Assembly (NCBI RefSeq): GCF_009184865.1
Contig: NZ_CP045096.1
Location: 4,216,001 to 4,280,000, forward strand
Length of the DNA stretch: 64,000 nt
Origin: Streptomyces phaeolivaceus
GTDB lineage: Bacteria; Actinomycetota; Actinomycetes; Streptomycetales; Streptomycetaceae
Reading direction: 5' to 3'
Part shown: positions 23,595 through 33,344 of the stretch, piece by piece
Position numbering within the stretch: the first letter of the stretch is position 1
Layout of the letters: every line of letters begins with the position of its first letter
Position numbers and translations under genes: made by a program
The notes under the pieces: generated by a model
Told to the model about the DNA's origin: nothing
Seen by the model: only the letters and a program-made list of their open reading frames with translations
The model's database searches: none

Positions 23595-25080
23595 ATGCCC
23601 AGCACACCCAGGAGCGGGGAGCCCGCGAAGCCCGCGGTGGCTCTCGGGCTTCCCGCCGCGTCCGCGCTCGTCATCGGCAGCATCGTCGGCACCGGGGTCT
23701 TCGCCCTGCCCTCCGCGCTCGCCCCGTACGGACCCATCTCCCTCGTGGCGTTCGTCGTCGTGACCCTCGGCGCGCTCGCGCTGGCGGTGACCTTCGGCGC
23801 GCTGTCGAAGCGGGTGCCGGCGAGCGGCGGTCCGTACGTCTACGCCCGTGAGGCCTTCGGGGAGTTCGCCGGGTTCCTCAACGCCTGGTCGTACTGGATC
23901 ACCGCATGGGCCGGGAACGCGGCGATCGTCGTCGCCTGGGTGGGCTATGTCGAGGTCTTCGTCAACACCGGCCACAAGACGGCGATCTCGGTGCTCATCG
24001 CGCTGATCGGGCTGTGGATACCGGCGGCGATCAACCTCACCGGGGCACGCAACACCGGCGCCTTCCAAGTGGTCACCACGGTGCTGAAGTTCGTGCCGCT
24101 GGTGTTCATGGCCACCGTCGGGCTGCTGTTCATCGACCCGGACAACTTCGGCGAGTTCAACGCCAGCGGGCAGTCGGCGCTCGGCGCGATCTCGGCCGCG
24201 GCGGCCATCGCCCTCTTCAGCTACCTCGGCCTCGAAGCCGCCTCCGTGGTCGCCGGACGGGTGCGTGAGCCCGGACGCAACGTCCCCCGCGCCACCGTCT
24301 ACGGCACCCTGGTCTGCGCCGTCATCTACATCCTGGGCACCCTCGCCGTCTTCGGCACCGTCTCGCACGGCACCCTCGGCGAGTCCACCGCGCCCTTCAC
24401 CGACGCCGCCAACAACATCTTCGGCGGCACCTGGGCCGGTAACGCCGTCGCTGTCGCCGCGATCGTCTCCGGAATCGGCGCGCTCAACGGCTGGACCATG
24501 CTGTGCGCCGAGATGCCGTACGCCGCCGCCCGCGACCGCCTCTTCCCCCGCGGCCTTCGCCCGGCTGCGCGGCGAGAACGGTGTGCCGGCCTTCGGCATC
24601 GTCGCCTCGACCGTGCTGGCCTCGCTGATCACCGTGTTCAGCTACACCCGCTTCGAGGACGTGTTCACGAAGATCGTGCTGTTGAGTGTGCTGACCGCCG
24701 TGATCCCGTACCTGTTCTCGGCCGCCGCTCAGCTGTACTGGCTGTTGGTGCGCGGGCGGGAGAGCATCGGCCCGCGCCGCCTGGCCCGGGATGTCACCGT
24801 CGCCGCGCTCGCGCTCGTCTTCTCCTACTGGTCGATCCAGGGCAGCGGTTACCAGACCGTCTACTACGGGCTGTTCGTGCTGTTGCTGGGCGTGCCGGTC
24901 TATGTCTGGCTGAAACGGGGCCAGGGCACCTACGGCGAGTCGGGCACGCCGGTCACAAGTCCGCCTGGGGAGCCTCGGGCCCCGGAGACGCCTCCGCCCG
25001 CGCCCCGGCTCTCGCGCGGACTGCGCGCCCGCCGCGCCGGTGGCCGCCGCAAGCGTGACGGCCTCCCGCAGCACGACTGA
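23595..25080 (+). pseudogene. arcD: APC-family arginine/ornithine antiporter-like gene with a frameshift
   Basis: The first frame (from ATG 23595) gives an APC transporter: SALVIGSIVGTGVFALPSAL, GGPYVYAREAFGEFAGFLNAW and more, about ten membrane segments up to ARDRLFP. At 24545-24549 a run of five C shifts the frame; one C fewer gives FPAAFARLRGENGVPAFGIV and the remaining segments to a stop at 25080. An intact product would be about 494 residues. Its place as first gene before arcA, arcB and arcC suggests arginine:ornithine exchange for the deiminase pathway. The frameshift may be real or a homopolymer sequencing error. Confidence 0.82.
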
Positions 25081-25125
25081 CGTCCTCCACCCGCCCCGCC
25101 CGCCCCTCCGTCAGAAGGCATCGCC

Positions 25126-26355
25126 ATGCACACCTTCCACGTCGACTCCGAGGTCGGCCCCCTGCGCCAGGTGATCCTGCACCGCCCCGGCCTCGAACTC
25201 GCCCGTCTCACTCCGCGCAACGTCGACGCGCTCCTGTTCGACGACATCCTGTGGGCCAAGCGCGCCCGCGAGGAGCACGACGCGTTCGCCCAGGTCCTGC
25301 GCGACCACGGCGCCCGCGTCCACTACTTCGCCGACCTGCTCGCCCAGACCCTCGACGCCCCCGGAGCCCGTGCCTGGCTGCTGGAGCGGGTCGTCACCCC
25401 CGCCACCGTCGGTCCGGCGCTGATCGAGCCGGTCCGCGAACTGTGCGCCGAACTCGACGGGGAGACCCTCGCCGGGTATCTGATCGGCGGGATCCTGAAG
25501 AGCGACCTGCCGCTCGCCACCCCGCACAGCCTGGTCTGGAACGCGCTCGGCGCGGACGACTTCGCGCTCACCCCGTTGCCCAACCACCTCTTCCCGCGCG
25601 ACAACTCCTGCTGGATCTACGGCAGTCTGTCGGTCAACCCGATGGCCAAACCCGCCCGCCGCCGCGAGAGCCTGCACGCCGAGGCCATCTACCGGTTCCA
25701 CCCGATGTTCGCCGGCACCGGTGAGGGCACGTACACCGACACCCCTCTCATGGACCCGGTTCCGGGCACCCTGGAGGGCGGCGACGTGCACGTCCTCGGC
25801 AACGGGGCCGTCATGGTCGGCATGGGTGAGCGAACCACCGCACAGGCCGTGGAGAACCTGGCCGCCCGGCTCTTCGCCGACGGCACGGCGAACCGTCTGA
25901 TCGCCGTCCAACTCCCGGCCGCCCGCGCCTACATGCACCTCGACACCGTGCTGACCATGGTCGACCGCGACGCCTTCACCATCTACCCGGGCCTCGCCGA
26001 CTCCCTGCGCTCATGGACTCTGCGGCCCAGCGACACCCGCGACACCGGCTTCGACGTCACCCCCGACTCCGACCTCCAGACCGCGCTCGCCGAGGCCCTC
26101 GACCTCGACAAGGTACGGATGCTGTCCGCGCCGCAGGACATCCGGGGCGCCGAGCGCGAGCAGTGGGACGACGGCAGCAACTTCCTCGCCGTCGCCCCGG
26201 GCGTGGTCGTCGGCTACGAACGCAACGTCACCACCAACACCTACCTGCGCAAGCAGGGCATCGAGATCGTCACCGTCGCCGGCGCCGAACTCGGGCGGGG
26301 CCGAGGCGGCCCGCGCTGTATGAGCTGCCCGATCGAACGCGACCCGGCCACCTGA
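25126..26355 (+). CDS. arcA: arginine deiminase
   Basis: A 409-residue enzyme that hydrolyses arginine to citrulline and ammonia in the cytoplasm. Family motifs are in order: [15 protein letters not shown] at the N-terminus, [49 protein letters not shown], and catalytic Cys398 in GPRCMSCP near the end, as in ADI of Pseudomonas (Cys406). The length is normal. It is the second gene of the arginine operon, 45 bases after the antiporter, with arcB 21 bases on. The pathway gives one ATP per arginine without oxygen, which suits the hypoxia island. Confidence 0.96.
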   Translation: MHTFHVDSEVGPLRQVILHRPGLELARLTPRNVDALLFDDILWAKRAREEHDAFAQVLRDHGARVHYFADLLAQTLDAPGARAWLLERVVTPATVGPALIEPVRELCAELDGETLAGYLIGGILKSDLPLATPHSLVWNALGADDFALTPLPNHLFPRDNSCWIYGSLSVNPMAKPARRRESLHAEAIYRFHPMFAGTGEGTYTDTPLMDPVPGTLEGGDVHVLGNGAVMVGMGERTTAQAVENLAARLFADGTANRLIAVQLPAARAYMHLDTVLTMVDRDAFTIYPGLADSLRSWTLRPSDTRDTGFDVTPDSDLQTALAEALDLDKVRMLSAPQDIRGAEREQWDDGSNFLAVAPGVVVGYERNVTTNTYLRKQGIEIVTVAGAELGRGRGGPRCMSCPIERDPAT

Positions 26356-26376
26356 CCCAGCAAGGGGAGCGCCACC

Positions 26377-27387
26377 ATGACCGTCGACCTGCGAGGCCGC
26401 TCCTACCTGAGCGAACTCGACTTCACCGCCCGCGAGATCCAGCACCTCCTCGACCTCGCCGCCGAACTGAAGGCCGCCAAGCGCGCCGGCACCGAGCGGC
26501 CCCGGCTGACCGGCCGCAACCTCGCCCTGATCTTCGAGAAGACCTCGACCCGCACCCGCTGCGCCTTCGAGGTCGCCGCCGCGGACCAGGGCGCCCGCAC
26601 CACCTACCTCGGCCCCGGCGACACCCACATCGGCGCCAAGGAGTCCGTCGCCGACACCGCCCGCGTCCTCGGCCGCATGTTCGACGCCATCGAGTACCGG
26701 GGCTCCGACCAGGCCCTCGTCACCGAACTCGCCGTCCACGCAAGTGTCCCGGTCTACAACGGGCTCACCGACACCGCCCACCCCACCCAGAGCCTGTGCG
26801 ACGTCCTGACCATGCGTGAGCACAGCGCCAAACCGCTGCCGGACATCGCCTACTGCTACCTCGGTGACGCCCGCAGCAACATGGGCAACTCGCTGCTGTC
26901 CATGGGCGCCCTGCTCGGCATGGACGTGCGGATCGCCGCACCCAGGGAACTGTGGCCGGCGGCCGAACTGGTCGCCGCCTGCCGGGTGTTGAGCGAGGAC
27001 AGCGGGGCCCGGCTCACCCTCACCGAGGACGTCGAGACCGCCGTACGAGGGGCCGACTTCCTGCACACCGATGTATGGGTGTCCATGGGCGAGCCCGCCG
27101 ACACCTGGCGGGAGCGGATCGAGCTGCTGCTGCCCTACCAGGTCAACGACAAGACCCTCGCGGCCACCGGAAACCCGGACGTCAGGTTCATGCACTGCCT
27201 GCCCGCCCTGCACGACCGCCGCACCCGCCTCGGCGAGAACCTCTTCGACACCTACGGCCTGGACGGCCTGGAGGTCACCGACGAGGTGTTCGCCTCCCCG
27301 GCGTCGATCGTCTTCGACCAGGCCGAGAACCGGCTGCACACCATCAAGGCCGTGCTCGTCGCGACCCTGACCGACACGGAGGCCTGA
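26377..27387 (+). CDS. arcB: ornithine carbamoyltransferase, catabolic
   Basis: A 336-residue enzyme with the carbamoyl-phosphate loop [21 protein letters not shown], the SMG loop near [11 protein letters not shown] and the ornithine-site HCLPALHD. It converts citrulline and phosphate to ornithine and carbamoyl phosphate in the deiminase direction. An AAGGGGAG site precedes ATG 26377. It lies between arcA and arcC, with the arcC start three bases after its stop. The operon context, not sequence, marks it as catabolic rather than ArgF. Confidence 0.95.
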   Translation: MTVDLRGRSYLSELDFTAREIQHLLDLAAELKAAKRAGTERPRLTGRNLALIFEKTSTRTRCAFEVAAADQGARTTYLGPGDTHIGAKESVADTARVLGRMFDAIEYRGSDQALVTELAVHASVPVYNGLTDTAHPTQSLCDVLTMREHSAKPLPDIAYCYLGDARSNMGNSLLSMGALLGMDVRIAAPRELWPAAELVAACRVLSEDSGARLTLTEDVETAVRGADFLHTDVWVSMGEPADTWRERIELLLPYQVNDKTLAATGNPDVRFMHCLPALHDRRTRLGENLFDTYGLDGLEVTDEVFASPASIVFDQAENRLHTIKAVLVATLTDTEA

Positions 27388-27418
27388 GCCATGCGCATCG
27401 TCGTAGCCCTCGGCGGCA

Positions 27419-27492
27419 ATCGGGTAGGAGGGACGGGTCGCCCGTCCCTCCTCCCACACCACCGGACATGCGGGTCACGCATCCGGCGGTTC
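27419..27492 (-). ncRNA. group II intron domains V and VI
   Basis: Domain V (27455-27492, read leftward) pairs CCGGATGCG with CGCATGTCCGG around a GTGACC turn, after GAACCG. Domain VI (27419-27454) pairs GAGGGACGGG with CCCGTCCCTC around CGAC, then CTACCCGAT with the branch A. The maturase stop codon overlaps the start of domain V. Confidence 0.8.
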
Positions 27493-28912
27493 ACCAAGCT
27501 GGTCTCAACCGTTGCCAGGTCGGCTTGAGCATCTTCAGGCCCAGGTCGTCCCAGTAGGAGATGGGCAGTGCCCTGTCCAGAACAGGTGACTTCGCGACCC
27601 GCCAGTAGCCTTTGCTGCTGGCCGCCCATTCCCGAGCATCACGCTCACCGATCCCGAGCGCCCGCAGGTTACGACGTCTGGTCGCGTACCGTTTCCATTC
27701 CTTCCAGCGGATCTGCCGCATCCTGCGACGGAACCACTTGTCCAGCTCCTGGAACACCTTGGGAGTGTCCGCGAGCTGGAAGTAGCCCATCCAGCCTGTG
27801 GTGAAGCGGTTGATCTGCGCGATGCGGTCAGCCATCGCAACGCTCCACCGGCGCGAGGTCAGCTCCTTGAGCCGAACCTTCAGGCGTTCGACCGCCTTCG
27901 GGTCGACCCGGACCCTGACCTTCCCACCCCGGACAAAGTAGAAGCCGAACCCCAGCATCGTCATGACGGAAGCTGGGACCACCTTCGACTTCACCCGGTT
28001 GACCTTCAGTTTCAGCCGCTGCTCGACCACGGCCGTGACCGAGTCGAGCACCCTCTGAGCAGCCCGCCTGCTCCGCACGAAGATCCGCAGATCGTCGGCG
28101 TAACGTGCGAACCGGTGACCGCGCCTGAACAGTTCCCGGTCCAGGTCGTCGAGCATGATGTTCGACAGGACGGGCGAGAGCGGGGAGCCCTGCGGGGTCC
28201 CCTCCCTGCCCGGCGTCTTCACGCCGTCCACCATGACCCCGGCTTCCAGATACCTGCGAACCAGCTTCAGGACCCTGCGGTCAGTGACCTTGCGCGCGAC
28301 CCGTGCCATCAGGACATCGTGCTGGACCCGGTCGAAGAACCGGTCCAGATCAAGGTCCACGACCCACCGGTTGCCGTCCTCGATGGCACGCCGCGCGACC
28401 CTGACCGCCTGATGGGCGGACCGGCCGGGACGGAACCCGAAGGACGACCCCGAAAAACCAGGGTCGAAAATGGGCACGAGCACCTGCGCGACGGCCTGCT
28501 GGATCAAGCGGTCCAGCACCCGCGGCACCCCCAGCATCCGCTCACCGCCGCCAGGCTTCGGGATGATCACCTGACGGACCGGCGCCGGCCGGTAGATGCC
28601 CGCATCGAGTTCGGCCCGGACCCCGGGCCAGTGCACCGCGATCCACGGCCTGAGTTCGGCCGTGGTCATACCGTCCACCCCGGGAGCACCCCGGTTCACC
28701 TCGACACGGTTGAGCGCCGCGAGCAGGTTCTCCTTCGAGAGCATCAACTCCCAAAGCGAGGAACGCTGTTCGCGGTGAACGTCCTCCGTGGAGTGCGCCG
28801 ACCGGCCACTACGCTCCGCCGTGGGCTCCGCCGGATGCACCGGCTCCTCCCCCCGCGGCACCGCCGAAGCAGTGTTGCTGCGGTCCCTGTGACCAGCACG
28901 AGCAACCACCAC
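27491..28912 (-). CDS. ltrA: group II intron reverse transcriptase/maturase
   Basis: A 473-residue intron-encoded protein. RT motifs are in order: NRGAPGVDGMT, IPKPGGGERMLGVPRVLDRLIQQAV (in part), GFRPGRSAHQAV, VVDLDLDRFFDRV, GTPQGSPLSPVLSNIML, FARYADDLRIFV with the catalytic YADD, then the thumb and maturase X domain (TGWMGYFQLADTPKVFQELDKW). No clear En endonuclease domain follows, the C-terminus ending at WQRLRPAW. The protein both aids splicing and copies the intron into DNA. The ORF looks intact, so the intron may still be mobile. Confidence 0.95.
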   Translation of the reverse strand: MVVARAGHRDRSNTASAVPRGEEPVHPAEPTAERSGRSAHSTEDVHREQRSSLWELMLSKENLLAALNRVEVNRGAPGVDGMTTAELRPWIAVHWPGVRAELDAGIYRPAPVRQVIIPKPGGGERMLGVPRVLDRLIQQAVAQVLVPIFDPGFSGSSFGFRPGRSAHQAVRVARRAIEDGNRWVVDLDLDRFFDRVQHDVLMARVARKVTDRRVLKLVRRYLEAGVMVDGVKTPGREGTPQGSPLSPVLSNIMLDDLDRELFRRGHRFARYADDLRIFVRSRRAAQRVLDSVTAVVEQRLKLKVNRVKSKVVPASVMTMLGFGFYFVRGGKVRVRVDPKAVERLKVRLKELTSRRWSVAMADRIAQINRFTTGWMGYFQLADTPKVFQELDKWFRRRMRQIRWKEWKRYATRRRNLRALGIGERDAREWAASSKGYWRVAKSPVLDRALPISYWDDLGLKMLKPTWQRLRPAW

Positions 28913-30252
28913 ATCACCCGTTCCACTCGATGTTCAGCCCTTCCCAGCCACCGTGCCCATCCCGGCTGGTACTACGGCCTCTGCTGACTTCTGCCCGGTC
29001 AGCCCGCACCTTCCAGCACGGACCGTCGGCGCGGCGACATCTTCAGCACAACCGACACCCGGACAGATCTCCCCAGGTAAGAACGATCACTGTCCCTGGA
29101 TCCCCGCCGCGTCTACGCACTGGCCTTCTTGGCAGTGACGGGCTTCACCTTCGCGTGCAGGCTCACCCGACCAGTACGCCTCATACACGGTTCGTGTTCC
29201 TCGGTACCCAGGTCTCGCCTCGGGCTTCCTCCAGACCCCACCTCACGATGACGCCCTTGCCTCCGGCTCGGGGTTAGCACCACCTCTTCCCCCAGGGGAC
29301 TTCCACCCCCAAGCAACCGCCCATGCTGGGCGCACACGCGCTGCTGCACCGGGGCGAACGCCCCGACGCCGCCGTACAGACGGCCAACATCGAGCGCGTC
29401 GCCGCGGCGCTCGCCGCCCTCGCCCACGACCACGAACTGGTCGTCACCCACGGCAACGGCCCCCAGGTCGGCCTGCTCGCCATGGAGAGCGCCGCCGACC
29501 GCGCCCTCACCGCCCCCTATCCGCTGGACCTGCTCGGCGCCCAGACCGAAGGCATGATCGGCTCCCTGCTGGCCCGCACCCTGCACAACGTCCTGCCCGG
29601 CCACCGCATTGCCGCCTTGGTCACCCACACCGTCGTCCGCGCCGACGATCCGGCTTTCGAGCGGCCCACAAAGTTCGTCGGCCAGGTGTATCCCCGGCAG
29701 TCGGCGGAACTCCTGGCCCGCAGATACGGGTGGCACATCGCCAGGGACGGGGCGGACTGGCGTCGCGTCGTCCCCTCACCGGCCCCCGAGCGGATCGTGG
29801 AGACCGACACCATCCACGAACTGCTGACCGGAGGCACACTCGTCGTCTGCGCCGGCGGTGGAGGCGTCCCCGTCACCGCCGACCGCGACACCGGCGCGCT
29901 GACCGGGGTGGAGGCGGTCGTCGACAAGGACCTCACCGCCGCCCTGCTCGCCGAGGACCTCAAGGCCGACTTCCTGCTCATCCTCACCGACGTCCCGAAC
30001 GTCTACGAGGGCTACGGCACCCCGCACCAGCGGCCCGTCCTCGACGCCACCCCCGCCCAGCTGCGCGGCGGCGGCTTCCCGGCCGGCTCCATGGGACCGA
30101 AGGCCGAGGCCGCCGCCCGCTTCGTCGAACGCACCGGCGGGCTGGCGGCGATCGGGGCCCTCGACGCGGCGTACGAGATCGTCCACGGCCGGTCGGGCAC
30201 GCTCGTACGCCCGGATCTCACCGCCGCCTGAGGCCGTACAGCGGGTGGGGTG

Positions 30253-30287
30253 GGGCCGTACGGCCCTGCCCCGGGCCCCGGTCGGCT
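30253..30287. promoter_or_regulatory. paired DosR/OsdR-type boxes upstream of pflB
   Basis: GGGCCGTACGGCCC (30253-30266, perfect palindrome) and GGCCCCGGTCGGCT (30274-30287), centres 21 bp apart, about 65-100 bp before the pyruvate formate-lyase start. Confidence 0.65.
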
Positions 30288-30351
30288 CTGCCCACGGCCA
30301 CCACCGACCACCAGGATCGGAAGCGGACCACGAGCGCGGGAGGAAACGGCG

Positions 30352-32610
30352 ATGACCATCACCGTGACAACGGAGAACCGGACGGCCGACGCCTGGCGGG
30401 CCTTCACGGGCAATGGCTGGCGCGAGCGCGTCGACGTGCGCGACTTCATCCAGGCCAACTACACACCGTACGAAGGCGACGCGGCCTTCCTGACAGGCCC
30501 CACCGACCGCACCCGCGCCGTCTGGGAGAAGGTCAGCGGCCTGTTCCCGGAGGAGCGGCGCCGCGGTGTCCTCGACGTGGACGCCGCCACCCCCTCCACG
30601 ATCACCTCGCACGGCCCCGGCTGGATCGACCGTGACCGCGAGCTGATCGTCGGCCTCCAGACCGACGCCCCGCTCAAGCGCGCGATCATGCCGAACGGCG
30701 GCCTGCGGATGGTGGAGGGCGGGCTCAGGGCGTACGGCTACGAGCCCGACCCGTTCGTCACACGGGTCTTCGGGACCTACCGCAAGACCCACAACGCCGG
30801 TGTCTTCGATGCCTACACCCCCGAGATGCGTGCCGCCCGCAAGGCCGGGATCATCACCGGGCTGCCCGACGCCTACGGCCGTGGCCGGATCATCGGCGAC
30901 TACCGGCGCGTGGCGCTGTACGGCACGGACCGGCTGATCGCGGCCAAGAAGGCCGAGCGGGCCCTGCTGGACGCCCGCCCCTCCACCGCCGACGTCATCC
31001 GCGACCGCGAGGAACTTGCCGAGCAGATACGGGCGTTGGGCGAACTGGCCGAGATGGCGGCCGCCTACGGCTGTGACGTCACCCGGCCCGCCGCCACCGC
31101 GCACGAGGCCGTGCAGTGGCTCTACCTCGGTTACCTGGCCGCGGTGAAGGAGCAGAACGGCGCCGCGATGTCCCTGGGTCGCACGTCCACGTTCCTCGAC
31201 GTGTACCTCCAGCGGGACCTGGACGAGGGGGCCATTGACGAGTCCCGTGCCCAGGAGCTGATCGACGACTTCGTGATCAAGCTGCGGATCGTCCGGTTCC
31301 TGCGCACCCCCGAGTACGACGCCCTGTTCTCCGGCGACCCGACCTGGGTGACCGAGTCCATCGGCGGCATCGGCGAGGACGGCCGCACCCTGGTCACCCG
31401 CACCTCCTTCCGCTTCCTGCAGACCCTCTACAACCTCGGCCCGGCCCCGGAGCCGAACCTGACCGTGCTCTGGTCGCCCCGGCTCCCCGCCGGGTTCAAG
31501 GAGTTCTGCGCCCGGGTCTCCATCGACACCAGCGCCGTCCAGTACGAGAACGACGAGCTGACGCGCCCGTGCACCGGCGACGACACCGCGATCGCCTGCT
31601 GCGTCTCGGCGATGGCGGTGGGCAGGCAGATGCAGTTCTTCGGCGCCCGGGTCAACCTCGCCAAGGCCCTGCTGTACGCGGTCAACGGCGGCCGGGACGA
31701 GATGACCGGCGAGCAGATCGCGCCCGCGACGCCCCCGCTGACCGGCGAGTACCTCGACTACGACGAGCTGTCGGCGGCGTACGACCGGGTCCTGGACTGG
31801 CTGGCGAAGACGTACGTCGACGCGCTCAACGTCATCCACTACATGCACGACAAGTACGCCTACGAACGACTGGAGATGGCCCTGCACGACCACCCCGTGC
31901 ACCGCTTCATGGCCTGTGGCATCGCCGGGCTGTCCGTCGCGGCCGACAGCCTGTCCGCCGTGAAGTACGCGCGCGTGAAGGTGTTCCGGGACGCCACCGG
32001 GCTCGCCGTCGACTTCCGCACCGAGGGCGACTTCCCGGCGTACGGCAACAACGACGACCGCGCCGACTCCATCGCCGTGGGGCTGGTGGAGTCCTTCATG
32101 GCGAAGGTGCGCCGGCACCCCACCTACCGGGACGCCGAGCACACCCAGTCCGTGCTCACCATCACCTCGAACGTCGTCTACGGCCACCACACCGGCAACA
32201 CCCCCGACGGCCGCCCCGCCGGAGCGCCCTTCGCGCCCGGCGCCAACCCGATGAACGGCCGCGACCGGCACGGGGTCGCCGCCTCCGCGCTGTCGGTGGC
32301 CAAGCTGCCGTACGAACAGGCCCGCGACGGCATCTCACTGACGACGACCGTCACACCCGAGGGGCTGGGCCACAACCCCGACGAGCGGGCCGGGCACCTG
32401 GTGGGCATCCTGGACGCCTACACGGCCTCCGGCGGCTTCCACATGAACGTGAACGTCCTCGACCGGGCCACCCTGGAGGACGCGATGCGGCGCCCGGAGA
32501 AGTACCCGGACCTGACCATCCGCGTCTCCGGGTACGCGGTCAACTTCGTCCGGCTGACGCGGGAGCAGCAGCTCGACGTGATCAGCCGGACCTTCCACGG
32601 ATCGCTGTGA
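30352..32610 (+). CDS. pflB: pyruvate formate-lyase (glycyl radical enzyme)
   Basis: A 752-residue enzyme that splits pyruvate with CoA into acetyl-CoA and formate under anoxic conditions. The active-site pair C416-C417 lies in [12 protein letters not shown], and the radical glycine G727 in RVSGYAVNF, ten bases of context matching E. coli PflB. Other hallmarks are [27 protein letters not shown] and NNDDRAD. ATG 30352 is chosen for its GGGAGGAAACGG site. The activase gene overlaps its stop. Oxygen destroys the glycyl radical, so this enzyme is unusual in Streptomyces and implies a truly oxygen-poor phase. OsdR-type boxes precede it. Confidence 0.96.
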   Translation: MTITVTTENRTADAWRAFTGNGWRERVDVRDFIQANYTPYEGDAAFLTGPTDRTRAVWEKVSGLFPEERRRGVLDVDAATPSTITSHGPGWIDRDRELIVGLQTDAPLKRAIMPNGGLRMVEGGLRAYGYEPDPFVTRVFGTYRKTHNAGVFDAYTPEMRAARKAGIITGLPDAYGRGRIIGDYRRVALYGTDRLIAAKKAERALLDARPSTADVIRDREELAEQIRALGELAEMAAAYGCDVTRPAATAHEAVQWLYLGYLAAVKEQNGAAMSLGRTSTFLDVYLQRDLDEGAIDESRAQELIDDFVIKLRIVRFLRTPEYDALFSGDPTWVTESIGGIGEDGRTLVTRTSFRFLQTLYNLGPAPEPNLTVLWSPRLPAGFKEFCARVSIDTSAVQYENDELTRPCTGDDTAIACCVSAMAVGRQMQFFGARVNLAKALLYAVNGGRDEMTGEQIAPATPPLTGEYLDYDELSAAYDRVLDWLAKTYVDALNVIHYMHDKYAYERLEMALHDHPVHRFMACGIAGLSVAADSLSAVKYARVKVFRDATGLAVDFRTEGDFPAYGNNDDRADSIAVGLVESFMAKVRRHPTYRDAEHTQSVLTITSNVVYGHHTGNTPDGRPAGAPFAPGANPMNGRDRHGVAASALSVAKLPYEQARDGISLTTTVTPEGLGHNPDERAGHLVGILDAYTASGGFHMNVNVLDRATLEDAMRRPEKYPDLTIRVSGYAVNFVRLTREQQLDVISRTFHGSL

Positions 32611-33344
32611 GTGCGGTGGTGAGCGGCCGGATCCACTCCTGGGACCTGTCCACCGGCGTGGACGGGCCCGGGACCCGGTTCGTCCTCTTCGTCTCCGGCT
32701 GCCCGCTGCGCTGCCTGTACTGCGCCAACCCCGACACTTGGCACATGCGCGACGGCCAGGAGACCACCGTCGACGAGGTGATGGCGGAGGTCGAGAAGTA
32801 CCGCGCCTTCCTCACCACGGCCGGCGGCGGAGTGACCGTCACGGGCGGCGAACCGCTGCTGCAACCCGCCTTCACCGGCGAGATCCTGCGCCGCTGCAAG
32901 GAGGCCGGGCTGCACACCGCCCTCGACACCTCCGGCTTCCTCGGCGCCCGCGCCTCCGACGAACTCCTCGCCGACACCGACCTGGTGCTGCTGGACATCA
33001 AGTCCTTCGACGTCCCCGCCTACCGGCGGCTGACCGGCGGGGAACTAGCTCCCACCCTGAACTTCGCCACCCGCCTCGACCGCCTCGGCGTCCCCATGTG
33101 GATCCGATACGTCCTTGTCCCGGGCTGGACGGACGCCCCCGAAGCCGTGACGGGACTGGCCGGCTTCATCGCCGGGCTCGGGTCCGTCGACCGGGTCGAC
33201 GTCCTGCCGTTCCACAAGCTCGGCGCCGCGAAGTACGAGGCCCTCGGCATCCCGTTCCCGCTGCGCGACAACCCGGTCCCCACCCCCGAACTGACCGAGA
33301 GCGTCCGTGCGTCGTTCCGGGCCCGCGGGTTGGCGGCCTACTGA
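32607..33344 (+). CDS. pflA: pyruvate formate-lyase activating enzyme (radical SAM)
   Basis: A 245-residue radical SAM enzyme that abstracts hydrogen from the PflB glycine. It has the cluster motif CPLRCLYC, the GGE motif in [16 protein letters not shown] and [11 protein letters not shown] 32607 overlaps the pflB stop (GTGA), so the two are translationally coupled. The size matches E. coli PflA (246). Its stop is immediately adjacent to the stop of the convergent SulP gene, leaving no room for a terminator. Confidence 0.95.
   Translation: MSAVVSGRIHSWDLSTGVDGPGTRFVLFVSGCPLRCLYCANPDTWHMRDGQETTVDEVMAEVEKYRAFLTTAGGGVTVTGGEPLLQPAFTGEILRRCKEAGLHTALDTSGFLGARASDELLADTDLVLLDIKSFDVPAYRRLTGGELAPTLNFATRLDRLGVPMWIRYVLVPGWTDAPEAVTGLAGFIAGLGSVDRVDVLPFHKLGAAKYEALGIPFPLRDNPVPTPELTESVRASFRARGLAAY

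Larger units (their letters stand above)
27419..29335 (-). mobile_element. bacterial group II intron (1,917 bp), antisense in arcC
   Basis: Read leftward the element starts GTGCGCCC, a normal group II 5' end, and finishes CCTACCCGAT with the required AY end and a candidate bulged branch-point A. It holds one maturase gene and typical domain V and VI sequence at the 3' end. The boundaries are fixed by exact restoration of the carbamate kinase frame. No obvious target duplication is present, as expected for retrohoming. About 420 bases of ribozyme domains I-III lie at 28913-29335. Confidence 0.93.
27391..30231 (+). pseudogene. arcC: carbamate kinase gene split by a group II intron
   Basis: The first exon (27391-27418) encodes MRIVVALGG and the first base of the next codon. 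The coding sequence resumes at 29336 and ends at 30231. Removing 27419-29335 restores a continuous 307-residue kinase reading LGGNALLHRGE at the join, the conserved N-terminal motif. Later motifs include VTHGNGPQVGLLA, VCAGGGGVPV, VDKDLTAALLA and FPAGSMGPKAEAA. ArcC makes ATP from carbamoyl phosphate, the energy-yielding step of the pathway. The intron is in the opposite orientation and cannot be spliced from arcC mRNA, so the gene is inactive unless translation restarts at ATG 29323, giving a protein without the start of the fold. Confidence 0.92.

Noticed and set aside
28913..29335. Extra protein-coding genes in the intron 5' region
   Set aside because: The stretch fits ribozyme domains of the intron, and the short frames there have no motifs.
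29323..30231. Carbamate kinase starting at ATG 29323 as a complete gene
   Set aside because: That ATG lies inside the intron end and the product lacks the conserved first strand; the true start is at 27391.
29776..32271. 831-codon frame opposite pflB
   Set aside because: Antisense shadow of a well-conserved gene, with Val/Gly/His-rich composition and no family.
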